Assembly: GCA_022819905.1 (NCBI GenBank)
Contig: JAJEGJ010000005.1
Span: forward strand, 28,240 to 92,239
Reading direction: 5' to 3'
Length of the DNA: 64,000 nt
DNA from: Alphaproteobacteria bacterium
GTDB taxonomy: Bacteria; Pseudomonadota; Alphaproteobacteria; TMED109
The position numbers and the translations under genes were made by a program. Under the pieces are notes generated by a model. It had not been told where the DNA came from and made no database searches. It saw only the letters and a list, made by a program, of their open reading frames with translations. Each line of letters starts with the position of its first letter. Within the stretch, counting starts at the first letter, position 1. Below are positions 19,546 to 29,181 of the stretch, piece after piece.

Positions 19546-21288
19546 TCAGGCGGCCGGCAGCTGCGCCTGCTGCGCAGCCTGCACGTTGATGGCCGTGCGG
19601 AAGGAGTCCAAGGCGGTGTCGATTCCATCGCTGTGGTAGCGGAAGTCGCCCGGGATCGACTTGTAACGGGTGTTCACGTCCGCAAACAGCCTCTGTCGCA
19701 GAACGTCCACGTGCTCCGGTTGTTCGGCACACGCCGCCGAGTCTTCTTTGAACGACTCCAGTTCCTCCGCCAGAAACTCCTTGAAGTCATGGATCGCGAT
19801 TTGCTGACGGGTGATCTTCTCGAAGTGGTAACCCAATGCCGCCAGCCGGATGGCCTTTGGAAGCATCCTGGGATGCTTTCTCGAAACCTCCGCCACAAAC
19901 TTCGTGTAGCCCGGGACCTGCTCCGGCGAGAGACGCCCGCGCACACCCATCAGATCCGTAAAGACCGAGTTCTTGCTCTTGGGTTTCTGCAGGTGCGGAA
20001 CCGGCTTCAAGTGCTCGAACAGCGTCAGACAGCGCCTGAAATAATTCTCCAGTGTCGGATCGTAGAGCGTGGAGGTCACGCGCCCATATCCTTCGAGCAA
20101 CGTACGGTGATCCAGTTCCGTCTTGAAGTTCAGGATGGTGGCCTGGGTCCCGATCGCCACGTCGAGCAGGCGACCTTCATCCTGAAGGCGCTTGTACATG
20201 TCCGTGCCCTTCAGTGCCGTCAGGAGATAGATCGGGGCGACGGGAATCCCGGCCGCCTGGATGAACTCGATCTGGATGTCGAACACATTCTCGTCATCGC
20301 CGTCCAGGCCAAGGATGAAGCCTCCCTGCACCTGCATGCCCTTGCGCTGGATCCTCCGGACTGCCTGAAACAGGAAGTTCTCTTCTTCCTTGCTGGTGTT
20401 CTGGGGTTTCTTGGTCTTGAGCAGGGCCTCGGGGTTGGGGGTTTCGATACCCAGGAACACGGTGTCGAAGCCGGCCAGGATCATGGCTTCCATCAGGTCG
20501 TCCATGCGCGCGAGATTCAGGCTTGCCTCGGTGCTCAGGAGGAACGGGTAACCGCGCGCCTGCTGCCATTCCGCCAGTACCGGCAGCAGGTTCATCGCGT
20601 CGCGTTTGTTGCCGATGAAGTTGTCGTCGACGAGGAACACGGGACCCCGCCAGCCGAGTTCGAACAGTGCGTCGAATTCACGCACCATCTGATCCGGTGA
20701 CTTGGTCCGGGGCACCCGGCCGTAGAGCTTGGTGATGTCGCAAAACTCGCAATCGAATGGACACCCGCGCGAGAACTGGACGCCCATCGAGTGGTAGCTC
20801 TTCATGTCGATGAGGTCGAAGCGCGGGATCGGCGTCCGGCTCACATCCGGTTTTCGCGGTTCCCGATACATCTTGCTCGGTGTGCCGTTCTCCAGGTCGC
20901 GCAGAAACTGGAGGAACGTCTCTTCAGCCTCGTCCAGGACGAAGTAATCGACTCCGTGGATCTCATCGTGAAACGTGGTCGGATGCGGCCCCCCGGCCAC
21001 GACCGGCACTCCTGCCCGGTTGCAGCGCTCGATGACCGTCTGGAGGGATACCCGCTGCACGATCATCGTGGACGTGAACACCATGTCGGCCCATTCCAGG
21101 TCCGAATCGGTCAGGGGGTCCACGTTCATGTCCACGACGCGGAGGTTGTATTCCGGCGGAAACAGCGCGGCGATGGTCAGGAGGCCGAGCGGCGGAAAGG
21201 CCGCCTTGATTCCCACGAGTTCCAGCGCGAAGTTCGCTCCCCAGTACGTAGGGGGGTGCTCCGGATAGACCAAGAGCGCGTTCCGCAT
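19546..21288 (-). CDS. B12-binding radical SAM protein (DUF4070-like)
   Basis: Protein of 580 residues. The N-terminal ~140 residues form a cobalamin-binding Rossmann domain (PPLGLLTIAALFPPEYNLRVVDMN, VVAGGPHPT). The radical SAM core carries C176-x3-C180-x2-C183 in RGCPFDCEFCDITKLYGR, plus downstream GIETPNPEAL and GFILGLDGD. The long C-terminal region resembles DUF4070. Family members include hopanoid methylase and other lipid-tailoring enzymes; class-B methylases of this type act on unactivated carbons. The ATG at 21288, with GAGGGG upstream, lies 14 bp after the PKS stop, so it is co-transcribed. The reaction (methylation, rearrangement or C-C bond formation on the polyketide) is not determined. 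Confidence 0.85.
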   Translation of the reverse strand: MRNALLVYPEHPPTYWGANFALELVGIKAAFPPLGLLTIAALFPPEYNLRVVDMNVDPLTDSDLEWADMVFTSTMIVQRVSLQTVIERCNRAGVPVVAGGPHPTTFHDEIHGVDYFVLDEAEETFLQFLRDLENGTPSKMYREPRKPDVSRTPIPRFDLIDMKSYHSMGVQFSRGCPFDCEFCDITKLYGRVPRTKSPDQMVREFDALFELGWRGPVFLVDDNFIGNKRDAMNLLPVLAEWQQARGYPFLLSTEASLNLARMDDLMEAMILAGFDTVFLGIETPNPEALLKTKKPQNTSKEEENFLFQAVRRIQRKGMQVQGGFILGLDGDDENVFDIQIEFIQAAGIPVAPIYLLTALKGTDMYKRLQDEGRLLDVAIGTQATILNFKTELDHRTLLEGYGRVTSTLYDPTLENYFRRCLTLFEHLKPVPHLQKPKSKNSVFTDLMGVRGRLSPEQVPGYTKFVAEVSRKHPRMLPKAIRLAALGYHFEKITRQQIAIHDFKEFLAEELESFKEDSAACAEQPEHVDVLRQRLFADVNTRYKSIPGDFRYHSDGIDTALDSFRTAINVQAAQQAQLPAA

Positions 21289-21302
21289 GACCACGGTCCC
21301 CT

Positions 21303-24300
21303 CTATCCCGCCGCCTCGAGCCGTAACGGGGGCGATTCCGCTACAGCGACATCGGCGTCCTTGGGAAAGTGGTCCTCGGGCGCGCTGGCGAATTCCGACG
21401 GTGGCCGCTGCACGCATTCCGTGAAGACAGGCGACGTGTCCGCCGCCTCCCCTGTCGGCTCGTCGGACGAGATCTCTTCCTCTTCATCCTTTCCGTGGAT
21501 GATTCCTTCCGCCAATGACTGCGCCGAGGCTGTCGTCATGAGTTCAAGCGCACTCACCCGGTAATTGAACTGCGTCTGGATAAATGTTCCCAGCTCGGCA
21601 ACCGAGATCGAGGTGAGACCGAAGCTGGACAGCGGCTCTTCGACGCCGCCCTCGTCATGACCGCACAGCTCCGCCACCTTCGCGGCGATTTGCGCCGCCA
21701 CGCTCTCGAGAGTCTGTTCTCCGGTCACACCAGCCTCGAACGCATCCTGATTGCGCATCAGGCGCCCAATGCGCATGTAGTCCGGGAGATCTACCGTCCA
21801 CGACGGGCGCTCGAACAACACCGAGACAAGATGATCCGAGTCGGCCATGGAGCGAAGCGCGAAGTCCAGATTGGAGATGGCGAAATCACTGCTGATTGCC
21901 GGCAGGCCGGCCGCCCGCATCATGCGGAGCACCGGCAGGCTGCGTGCGGCCATGCCGGCGTCGGCCACAGCGGCCATGTTGTACGACAGGCCCGGCAGGC
22001 CCTGCCGACGGCGGCTCGCCTCCAGACTGTCGAGAAACGCGTTGGCGGCGGCGTAGTTGATCTGACCCGGGTTGCCCAGAACCGAGGCAGACGACGAAAA
22101 CAGCACGAAATGATCGAGGGGGTGGTCCTTGGTGGCCCGGTGCAGGTGGAGCGCACCACGGGCCTTGGGGGCAAACACGTTGGCAAGCGACTCGGCTGAA
22201 AGATCGTCGAGCAGGCAGTCGTCGAGGGATCCGGCAAGATGGAACACGCCCTTGAGCGGCCGCTGGAGCTGGCCGATACAGCGCTGAACGTCTTCCTCGA
22301 CCGATACGTCTCCCGCAACGAAGTCGAATTCGACATCTTCATCCATGTAGGCGAGTGCGCTGTGCCAGCGAATCCACTCGGCATCCCGTCCATGCTCCGG
22401 ATTTCGGTCCATCAGGGTGAGGTGGCGCGCACCCAGTGCCGCAAGGTACGGCAGCAGGCGGCGGCCGAAGCCGCCCTGCCCGCCCGTCACGAGATAGGTC
22501 GCAGCGGGATCGAACAGCGGCCGCACGTCGGCGATCGGCGCGTCCAGCGTGCCGGAGCCCTGCGGCGCCCGCAGGACCAGCTTCCCCTGATGCCGGCCGG
22601 TCGTCATCAACCGCAGGGCCTTCGCAAAGTCCTCGTATGGAAATACCGTGACCGGCAATGGCGGCAAGGCGCCGCCTTCCATCAGGTCGAGACAGGCGAT
22701 TGACAACTCCCGTGCCAGTGCGGGGTCATCCGCCATCAGCCGGTCCACATCGATGGCCGCGAACCGCAAGTTCTTGCGGAACACCCGCAGGCCGAGGTCG
22801 TGGTCGGCATAGATATCGACCTTGCCGATCTCGCACAGCCAGCCGCCGGGACGCAGCGCCTCGAGACACAAGTGGACATGACGTCCCGCCAGGGAGTTCA
22901 ACACGACATCCACGCCATCTCCGTGGGTCGCCGCCATCAGTTCGTCGTGCCAGTCGAAACTGTGCGAATCAAAGGCTGCCCGCACACCAAGCGACCGCAG
23001 CTGCGCGCGCTTTTCCTCGGTTCCGGCAGTGGCGTAGATCTCCGCCCCCACATGCTTTGCCAAGGCGATGGCGGCCTGCCCCACTCCCCCCATCGCCGAA
23101 TGGATCAGAACCCGCGCCCCCTTCCGCAAGCGGGCCAGATGGACCAGCGAGTAGTACGCGGTGACATAGACCGACAACGATGCCGCGGCCTCGTCCATGT
23201 TGATGGCGTCGGGCTTGCGGAACACGCGGTACTGGCTGGCCACCACGCGATTCGCGATGCAGCCGCCCTGGATGAAAGTTACCCGGTCTCCGACGCTGTG
23301 ATCCTGGACAGCCGACCCGACACGGCGTATGACCCCGCTCCCTTCCATGCCGACCTCGTGCCCCAGGGCTGAGCGCTCGTACGCCAATGCCGGCAACAGC
23401 CCCAGCGTCACCATGATGTCGCGGAAGTTGAGTGCAGCGGCAGCGACGTCGATCTCAACGTCTTCCGGACCCAGCGGCGGGAGCTCGTACGTCTTCATCT
23501 CGAGGCCATTGATCTGCCCCGGATTGTCGAGCGTCAGGCGGTAGGTTGGCTGGGTGCCGGCGGGGATCCGTGCGTAGCGCTCCCGGAAACTGACCATTCG
23601 CGGCACCCAGATGTCATTCTTCCGCACTGCCAGTTCGCGTTCCCGCAAGTCGTGGTGCATCAGCCAGTGCAGTGTCTGGAGATCGTCTAGATCGCCCAGA
23701 TCCACCAGACGGAAATCGAGTTTCGCCTCCTCATCGATTTCCACGGCCATGCTGCGGAGCGCTCCCCACAGCACGCTTCCACGCGGATCCTCCACATCGT
23801 GGACGGCACGGCATGTGATGACGGTCACTCGGCATCGGCCGTCCGCGTGCTCAATCCGGTAGGGGACCAGGGCCTGGACAAACGCGACGAAACGGTATGC
23901 CGCTCGCTCCCCTGTAGGGTCTTCCGGATCCTGACCGCAGAAGTAGTCGATCGCCTGCAAGTTCGCGGCTTCCGGCCAGTCCTCCAGCGCATGGAACTGA
24001 CCGGCCTGCATCGCGTCTTCGGGGATCGTGTGCACCTTGTTCTGGGGCTCGAAGCACGCCGACCAAGCCGATGCCCAGCTTTCGGGTTCGCCCAAGACCC
24101 AGCGGGGACTGCGGAGTGCGTCGGCATCAAGTTGTTTGCGGTCCAGACCGGGAGCTTGCAGCAGGGTGGCGCGCTCTCCGGCTCGAACCGTCTTCCAGCC
24201 GGGTCCGGCGGAAACGACGCTGCCATCGTCGTGCTCCACCAGCACCCAGGCACCGGGCACCGCCAAGTTCCGCACCGTTTCCCATTCGCTTAGCCCAAAG

Positions 24301-25433
24301 CCCGCGGCCTCCCGGTGGAGGAAGACGATTTCGGCCGCGCCCGGCCGCAGCAGGCCTGAGTCCAAGGCCGGGGAATCCGCCACGTCGAACGTCGCGAAGC
24401 GAAGCGGCACGTCACGCGCATGGAAGGCGTCGTAGAAACCCCGCGTGCTCTCTTCGCTGTCCCCCACGAGCCAGAATTCACTGTGCCCGGCAGCCTGTGC
24501 GAGGTCGGCAACGCATTGTTCAAGAATGGTTTCGTCCGGCTCTCTGGAGCCAGCGAATTCGACGATGTGACAGGCGTAGCGCTCGCCCTTGTCCGGGTGT
24601 GTCAGCGCTGCGATTACGGTCGCGGGCTCCGGCTCCCCGCCCGGGAGCCTGTCGAGGAACTTCTGACCCGCAGGAAGCATCTTCGGCTGCCAGCGAATCT
24701 GGTGCTTGCTGTTCGGCAAGTCATTCCATCGCGGGTTAGACGTAAAGTACGTGTACTCGCCGATATGGGCGATGAGGTCACCGGTGTCGCCGTCGTAGAA
24801 GCTGATGCTGCCGCCCGATCGTTCGCCGCGCCGCACCGAGTACTGGCCCCGTTCGTTGGCGTTCATCCAGTCGTCGCTGGGCTTCGTGACATGGCAGGTA
24901 ATGCGCGGGCCGGTGGGCCGGCGCAGATAGGTCACACGTTCCGCCCGCTGCGGGATCGCAAACAGGTCGGCGGCGGTCAACAGGTGATACAGGAATATCT
25001 GCAGCCCGCCGTCGAGCAGAGGTGGACAGGTGACGTAGCCTTCCTCCATTCCTGTCGCCCACAGCCCCTCGTCCATCTCGACGTCAAACAGGTAGGCCTT
25101 GGATACGCCGTCCACCAGGACGCGCTGGATCGTCCTGAAATACGGGCCGTACTGGAATGTCTCGCTCAGGACGGATTGCAGGCGCTCGTAGAAATTCTGG
25201 TTGTCAGCAAGAATTGACGCCTCGAAGCCTTCGGTATCGATGTCCGTCAGTCGCATCGGCACGCTGAGCGTCGGATCGCTGCTCAGCACGCGCACCTTCC
25301 CGCGGCAGTGGACCTCGCTGCTGGCGTCGACGTCGTAGGAACGCGAGGAGATCGTGAACGTGAACTCCTCCGGATCCGTCGGGACCGGCTGCAGGGCCGT
25401 TTGCGGCTTACGGGCGCCTTGGGTACCGGACAC
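21303..25433 (-). CDS. Type I PKS, C-terminal part: DH(C)-pseudodomains-ER-KR-ACP
   Basis: 1376 residues continuing the PKS of the gene upstream in a different frame. Residues ~10-260 complete the double-hotdog dehydratase, with DGGLQ at 141-145 as the second catalytic Asp motif. Residues ~280-440 look like a degenerate methyltransferase and ~440-640 like the non-catalytic KR half. The enoylreductase spans ~645-957 (ALNFRDIMV, HSAMGGVGQAA). The ketoreductase follows, with TGGQGGFG at 983-990 and a catalytic Tyr in NYAAANAF. An acyl carrier protein has the Ser-phosphopantetheine site in GLTSISVAEL. A Glu/Asp-rich tail ends the chain. The nominal GTG at 25433 begins inside DH sequence, so this is probably the second half of one frameshifted gene. 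Confidence 0.85.
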   Translation of the reverse strand: MSGTQGARKPQTALQPVPTDPEEFTFTISSRSYDVDASSEVHCRGKVRVLSSDPTLSVPMRLTDIDTEGFEASILADNQNFYERLQSVLSETFQYGPYFRTIQRVLVDGVSKAYLFDVEMDEGLWATGMEEGYVTCPPLLDGGLQIFLYHLLTAADLFAIPQRAERVTYLRRPTGPRITCHVTKPSDDWMNANERGQYSVRRGERSGGSISFYDGDTGDLIAHIGEYTYFTSNPRWNDLPNSKHQIRWQPKMLPAGQKFLDRLPGGEPEPATVIAALTHPDKGERYACHIVEFAGSREPDETILEQCVADLAQAAGHSEFWLVGDSEESTRGFYDAFHARDVPLRFATFDVADSPALDSGLLRPGAAEIVFLHREAAGFGLSEWETVRNLAVPGAWVLVEHDDGSVVSAGPGWKTVRAGERATLLQAPGLDRKQLDADALRSPRWVLGEPESWASAWSACFEPQNKVHTIPEDAMQAGQFHALEDWPEAANLQAIDYFCGQDPEDPTGERAAYRFVAFVQALVPYRIEHADGRCRVTVITCRAVHDVEDPRGSVLWGALRSMAVEIDEEAKLDFRLVDLGDLDDLQTLHWLMHHDLRERELAVRKNDIWVPRMVSFRERYARIPAGTQPTYRLTLDNPGQINGLEMKTYELPPLGPEDVEIDVAAAALNFRDIMVTLGLLPALAYERSALGHEVGMEGSGVIRRVGSAVQDHSVGDRVTFIQGGCIANRVVASQYRVFRKPDAINMDEAAASLSVYVTAYYSLVHLARLRKGARVLIHSAMGGVGQAAIALAKHVGAEIYATAGTEEKRAQLRSLGVRAAFDSHSFDWHDELMAATHGDGVDVVLNSLAGRHVHLCLEALRPGGWLCEIGKVDIYADHDLGLRVFRKNLRFAAIDVDRLMADDPALARELSIACLDLMEGGALPPLPVTVFPYEDFAKALRLMTTGRHQGKLVLRAPQGSGTLDAPIADVRPLFDPAATYLVTGGQGGFGRRLLPYLAALGARHLTLMDRNPEHGRDAEWIRWHSALAYMDEDVEFDFVAGDVSVEEDVQRCIGQLQRPLKGVFHLAGSLDDCLLDDLSAESLANVFAPKARGALHLHRATKDHPLDHFVLFSSSASVLGNPGQINYAAANAFLDSLEASRRRQGLPGLSYNMAAVADAGMAARSLPVLRMMRAAGLPAISSDFAISNLDFALRSMADSDHLVSVLFERPSWTVDLPDYMRIGRLMRNQDAFEAGVTGEQTLESVAAQIAAKVAELCGHDEGGVEEPLSSFGLTSISVAELGTFIQTQFNYRVSALELMTTASAQSLAEGIIHGKDEEEEISSDEPTGEAADTSPVFTECVQRPPSEFASAPEDHFPKDADVAVAESPPLRLEAAG

Positions 25434-28378
25434 GGCTGAAGGAATTCGAGCACCTTGAACTGGACCGGAACCCCGCCCAGCGCCTCAAGGATCAGCTCGA
25501 TGTAGCCCGCCGCCGGCATGATCGCCGCGTGATGCACCCGATGGTCCGCCAGCCAGGGGAAGTCGGCCTCCGACAGCCGTGCCTCGAACCGCAGGTGCTC
25601 ACTCGGGACCCGGTGGCCGACCAGTGGACCTTGCGAGTATTCGCCCTGCCGGACGAACATCTCGTTGTCGCAATGGAGATCCATCGCCGCCTGTTCTTCC
25701 CGAAAGTGTCCGGGGAGGCGATCCGCGATGGGTTGCGGACGGGGATATTGGGCCGCGAAATCCAGGGGAACGCCCGCCTGGAACAGTGCACCCAGAGCGG
25801 TCTGAAAGCCGATGCAGACGTCCGTCTCGCGGGTCAGCGTCGGAATGCTGGCCGGCACCGTGCGGCTACCTTCCAAACACTGGGCGATGGTGGATTGAAG
25901 CGCGCAGTGAGGCGCAATTTCCAGCACCACGTCTGGCCCAATTTCTCGCGTGATCGACTGCATCGCGGCAGCGAACCGCACCGGCTGGCGGATATTTGAC
26001 CACCAGTACGCGTTGTCCAGTCGTCGTGTCGGCAGCCCGGTCACCGACGACACGAACGGGACATCGGCGTCGAAATCGAGGTCATTCAGGAACGACAGCG
26101 CCGCCAGCGCATCGTCCTTGAGAGGCTGCATCGCGGTGGAATGAAAGGCGATGTTGCCGGGCAGCAGCTGATTCTGCAGATGCCTGTGGTCCAATGCCGC
26201 CATGACCGGCTGGAGGGCTTCCTCGGTTCCGCAGATCACCGTGTTGGCAGGGGCGTTCTCGCACGCGATCTCCACCTGTGTCGGTTGGTCGGAGTCCTCC
26301 TCCCCGCAACCAAAGGCGACGCCCAGTTCCGTCAGAAGGTCTTCCACGCCCGGACGGTCGAGGCCAATCGCCAGCATGCGACCGGATCCGGCCGTCCGCT
26401 GCTGAAGCGTGGCGCGATGAAACACCAGACGCGTGGCTTCCTGCAGCGACAGTGCCCCGCACGCGTAGGCCGCCGCGACCTCGCCCGAACTGTGGCCGAC
26501 CACACAATCGGGGTAGACGCCCCAGGTCTTGAACAGCTCCACCAGGGCGCACTGGATCATGTAGATGGCCGGCTGTGCCAGCTGCACCTCGTTCAGCTCA
26601 TTCTGCGACGCACCAAAGCAGGCCTCGCGCAGCGAAATCTCCGAGTGCTCGCGCCAATGCGCCTCGATGGAATCGATGGCCCGCCGGAACACGGGCTCGG
26701 CGTCATACAGGTCGCGGCCGCACCCCGCCCACTGGGTGCCCTGACCGGAAAACACCAGCGCCACGCGACGTTTGCCGTCGTCGACCGCGTGGACGGGCGG
26801 CGGATCCTCCGCAAAGGCCTCGAGCGCTTCGACCAGTTCCTCCCGGTTCCGGACCGAGAATGACGTGCGCATGGCGAAATGCGTGCGGCGGCGGCTCAGA
26901 TTGCCGGCCAGGGTGTAGAGGTCGGGTTCGTTTTCGGCGACGAACTCTCGCAGCTGCCGTGCGCCCTCGGTGAGTGCGCGGCCAGTGCGGGCCGACAGCG
27001 GAATCATGAAGCCGGCCTCCGGGGCGAGCGGCACCGACCAGATACGGGGCCGGGCCGGGCGATATTCACGCACCACGCAATGCCCGTTGGCACCGCCAAA
27101 GCCGAACGAGTTGATTCCCACGACCACTGGACGCTCGGGAAACGGCTCGCATTCGGTCTGCACCTGCATGGGACAGCGGTCGAAGTCGATTTCCGGATTG
27201 GGCACCACGAAAGTCTTGGAGATTGGCGCGAACGTCCGCCTCTGCAGCATCAGGAGGACCTTGAGCAGGGCGCAGTGGAACGCCGCTGCTTCCATGTGCC
27301 CCAGATTGCTCTTGACGCTTGCGATCCGCAGCGGGGCCTCTCGTTCGGGCCCGGCAAACGCGTCCGTGATGGCGTTTCCTTCGATCCGGTCCCCCACGAC
27401 GGTGCCGGTGGCGTGGGCCTCGATGTAGTCGAACTCAGGCGGCGCGCGACCGGCGCGCGTGCCGGCCACACGCATCAGCTCCGCCTGGGCGTGACGGGTG
27501 GGGGCCGTGATGTAGCGCCCCTGCGCCAGGCCCTCACTCCCGTCGGCAGCGCCGGCCGCATTCACGGCGGTGGCCTCGATGACGGCGTGGATGGGGTCGC
27601 CGTCGCGCTCGGCTGCCGCCAGCGGTTTGATGGTGAAGACGAACGCCCCTTCTGAGCGCATGTAGCCATTGGCTTCCGCGTCGAAGGAATGGCACTTCCC
27701 GTCGGGGCTGATTACTCCCAGGGCGTTGAAGGAGGCGCTCAGCCTGGCAGTTCCCATGTAGTTGACGGAACCGACCAGCGCCTGCTCGCAGTCACCGTGC
27801 TGGAGGCCGTTCATTGCCGCATGGAGAGCGGTAAGGCTCGCCGAACATGCCGTGCAGTATGTCGTCGAGGACCCCATCAAGTTGAAGTGGTAGGAGATAC
27901 GGTTGGCGAGCATGGCCAAGCTGATACCCGTCACGTCGAACGGCTGTGCGCCCCGCATCGGCCGCCAGTTCGAGACGGGGGGTACTTGCGCACCGATGTA
28001 GACGCCGGTCGAGCTGTTGCGGAGAGAATGGAGATCCCAGCCGACGCGCTCGAACGCTTCCCACGCGCATGTCAACAGCATCCTCACCTGCGGATCCGTC
28101 GACAGCATTTCGCTTTGCGACAGCCCGAAGAGACTGCGGTCGAACAGCTTCTCTTCGTCGTCGCGAATGAGACCTTCGTAGGCGCTGGCAAACCGGCCTG
28201 GACCGGAGAAGCCGCCGATCGGCCGGTAACCTCTCCCGTAGCGATCGGTTACGGGCTCCTGAACGATTTCGCGCCTGCTCAGCAGATCCCAAAAGTCGGA
28301 ATCGGTGTGGATGCCGCCAGGCAAGCGGTAGCTGTACCCGGTAATGGCGACCGGGAAATTGGCCCCCTGTGAACTCAT
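25283..28378 (-). CDS. Type I PKS, N-terminal part: KS-AT-DH(N)
   Basis: The ketosynthase occupies ~8-435, with active-site C178 in TACSAS, H322 in EAHATGT and H361 in SNLGH. The acyltransferase (~536-850) has GQGTQ and GHSSGE (S630); its IAFHS at 743-747 resembles the HAFH pattern of malonyl-specific ATs. A dehydratase N-half starts near 918, with H946 in LADHRVHHAAIMP, where the usual Gly of HxxxGxxxxP is replaced by His. Good PKS similarity stops at ~residue 990 (PVPKAPV), and the remaining ~40 residues are Arg/Ser-rich out-of-frame sequence. Together with the next gene this gives a single reducing module. ATG at 28378; it is the first gene of the leftward cluster. Confidence 0.88.
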   Translation of the reverse strand: MSSQGANFPVAITGYSYRLPGGIHTDSDFWDLLSRREIVQEPVTDRYGRGYRPIGGFSGPGRFASAYEGLIRDDEEKLFDRSLFGLSQSEMLSTDPQVRMLLTCAWEAFERVGWDLHSLRNSSTGVYIGAQVPPVSNWRPMRGAQPFDVTGISLAMLANRISYHFNLMGSSTTYCTACSASLTALHAAMNGLQHGDCEQALVGSVNYMGTARLSASFNALGVISPDGKCHSFDAEANGYMRSEGAFVFTIKPLAAAERDGDPIHAVIEATAVNAAGAADGSEGLAQGRYITAPTRHAQAELMRVAGTRAGRAPPEFDYIEAHATGTVVGDRIEGNAITDAFAGPEREAPLRIASVKSNLGHMEAAAFHCALLKVLLMLQRRTFAPISKTFVVPNPEIDFDRCPMQVQTECEPFPERPVVVGINSFGFGGANGHCVVREYRPARPRIWSVPLAPEAGFMIPLSARTGRALTEGARQLREFVAENEPDLYTLAGNLSRRRTHFAMRTSFSVRNREELVEALEAFAEDPPPVHAVDDGKRRVALVFSGQGTQWAGCGRDLYDAEPVFRRAIDSIEAHWREHSEISLREACFGASQNELNEVQLAQPAIYMIQCALVELFKTWGVYPDCVVGHSSGEVAAAYACGALSLQEATRLVFHRATLQQRTAGSGRMLAIGLDRPGVEDLLTELGVAFGCGEEDSDQPTQVEIACENAPANTVICGTEEALQPVMAALDHRHLQNQLLPGNIAFHSTAMQPLKDDALAALSFLNDLDFDADVPFVSSVTGLPTRRLDNAYWWSNIRQPVRFAAAMQSITREIGPDVVLEIAPHCALQSTIAQCLEGSRTVPASIPTLTRETDVCIGFQTALGALFQAGVPLDFAAQYPRPQPIADRLPGHFREEQAAMDLHCDNEMFVRQGEYSQGPLVGHRVPSEHLRFEARLSEADFPWLADHRVHHAAIMPAAGYIELILEALGGVPVQFKVLEFLQPCPVPKAPVSRKRPCSRSRRIRRSSRSRSPRVPTTSTPAARSTAAGRCAC

Positions 28379-29181
28379 CCGCTAAGCATCCAATTGAGGC
28401 GGTCTCCAGCAGTTCGGCGGCGGTGCCCGCCCACGGACGCCTAGAGAGTCAGCGACGCGTGTACCGCTGCGAATTCAACCATGGTCCTAGTTAGCGCAGC
28501 TGACCCATGCGCGTCCTGACTATCACGATCCCCAAAACGTATAGCGGCTTCTTGCACTTGTTTCCAATACCGATTGATGCTGTGCAGTTGGCGCAACGAT
28601 TACAAATCCTGTAGCTCCGGGGACTGGCGCCACCGGGAGTCGGCAACCTTCGGACGGCCGACTTTCGGCACCAGCAAAGCGGGGGTCAGGCGCCAGGAAC
28701 GATGTCGCCTGATAGCCCTCCGGCCGGCGGGAGCGAGACCCGAAGAAAACACGCGTCGGGGGGGTGGAGGAAGCCTCTCGTGATACGGGCTTCAAAAGGC
28801 AACCACCTATCCGATTTGAGCGTGCCCACTCCGCCTGGGTACACCGCCGGTTCTCTGCATGACCGCCGCCATGGCAGCAACTGCCGCGCAGCCGTTCGGA
28901 CAGGCCCGAGGACCGTGCATCTGCACTGCCAGGCGTCTTTTGAGTGCGGCCACGGCTCGCCCCGTCCAGAGCTACGGCGACATGCTATCGCGTCACCAAG
29001 CTTTCAAGCATTGGCAAAGCCGGCAACGCTAAGTGGAGTTGTCTGCCGGAGAGAGCGCTTGCACCGCCGTTCGGCGCATCACCCGCGAGGCTCGGTGGCA
29101 CGGTCGGGACGTCAAGCGGTCATTCGGCCAGGGTGGTACGTCCTGGCAGGTGATCGCGTATCCGCTTGCGCACTCCGCCGG
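28379..29181. other. 800-bp gene-free region upstream of the PKS
   Basis: No reading frame here carries a recognisable domain. It lies between the PKS start and the 3' end of bamE, so it should contain the promoter of the biosynthetic cluster and the end of the bamE transcript. The part from 28480 to 28620 is the least GC-rich. Confidence 0.5.
28538..28567 (-). promoter_or_regulatory. Candidate sigma-70 promoter for the PKS cluster
   Basis: On the minus strand, TTGGAA (28562-28567) and TATACG (28538-28543) are separated by 18 bp, about 160 bp upstream of the PKS ATG. Both boxes deviate from consensus, so this is only a suggestion. Confidence 0.3.

Noticed and set aside
25283..25433. Programmed -1 ribosomal frameshift in the PKS
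   Set aside because: No recognisable slippery heptamer or clear downstream pseudoknot in the overlap; an indel is simpler.
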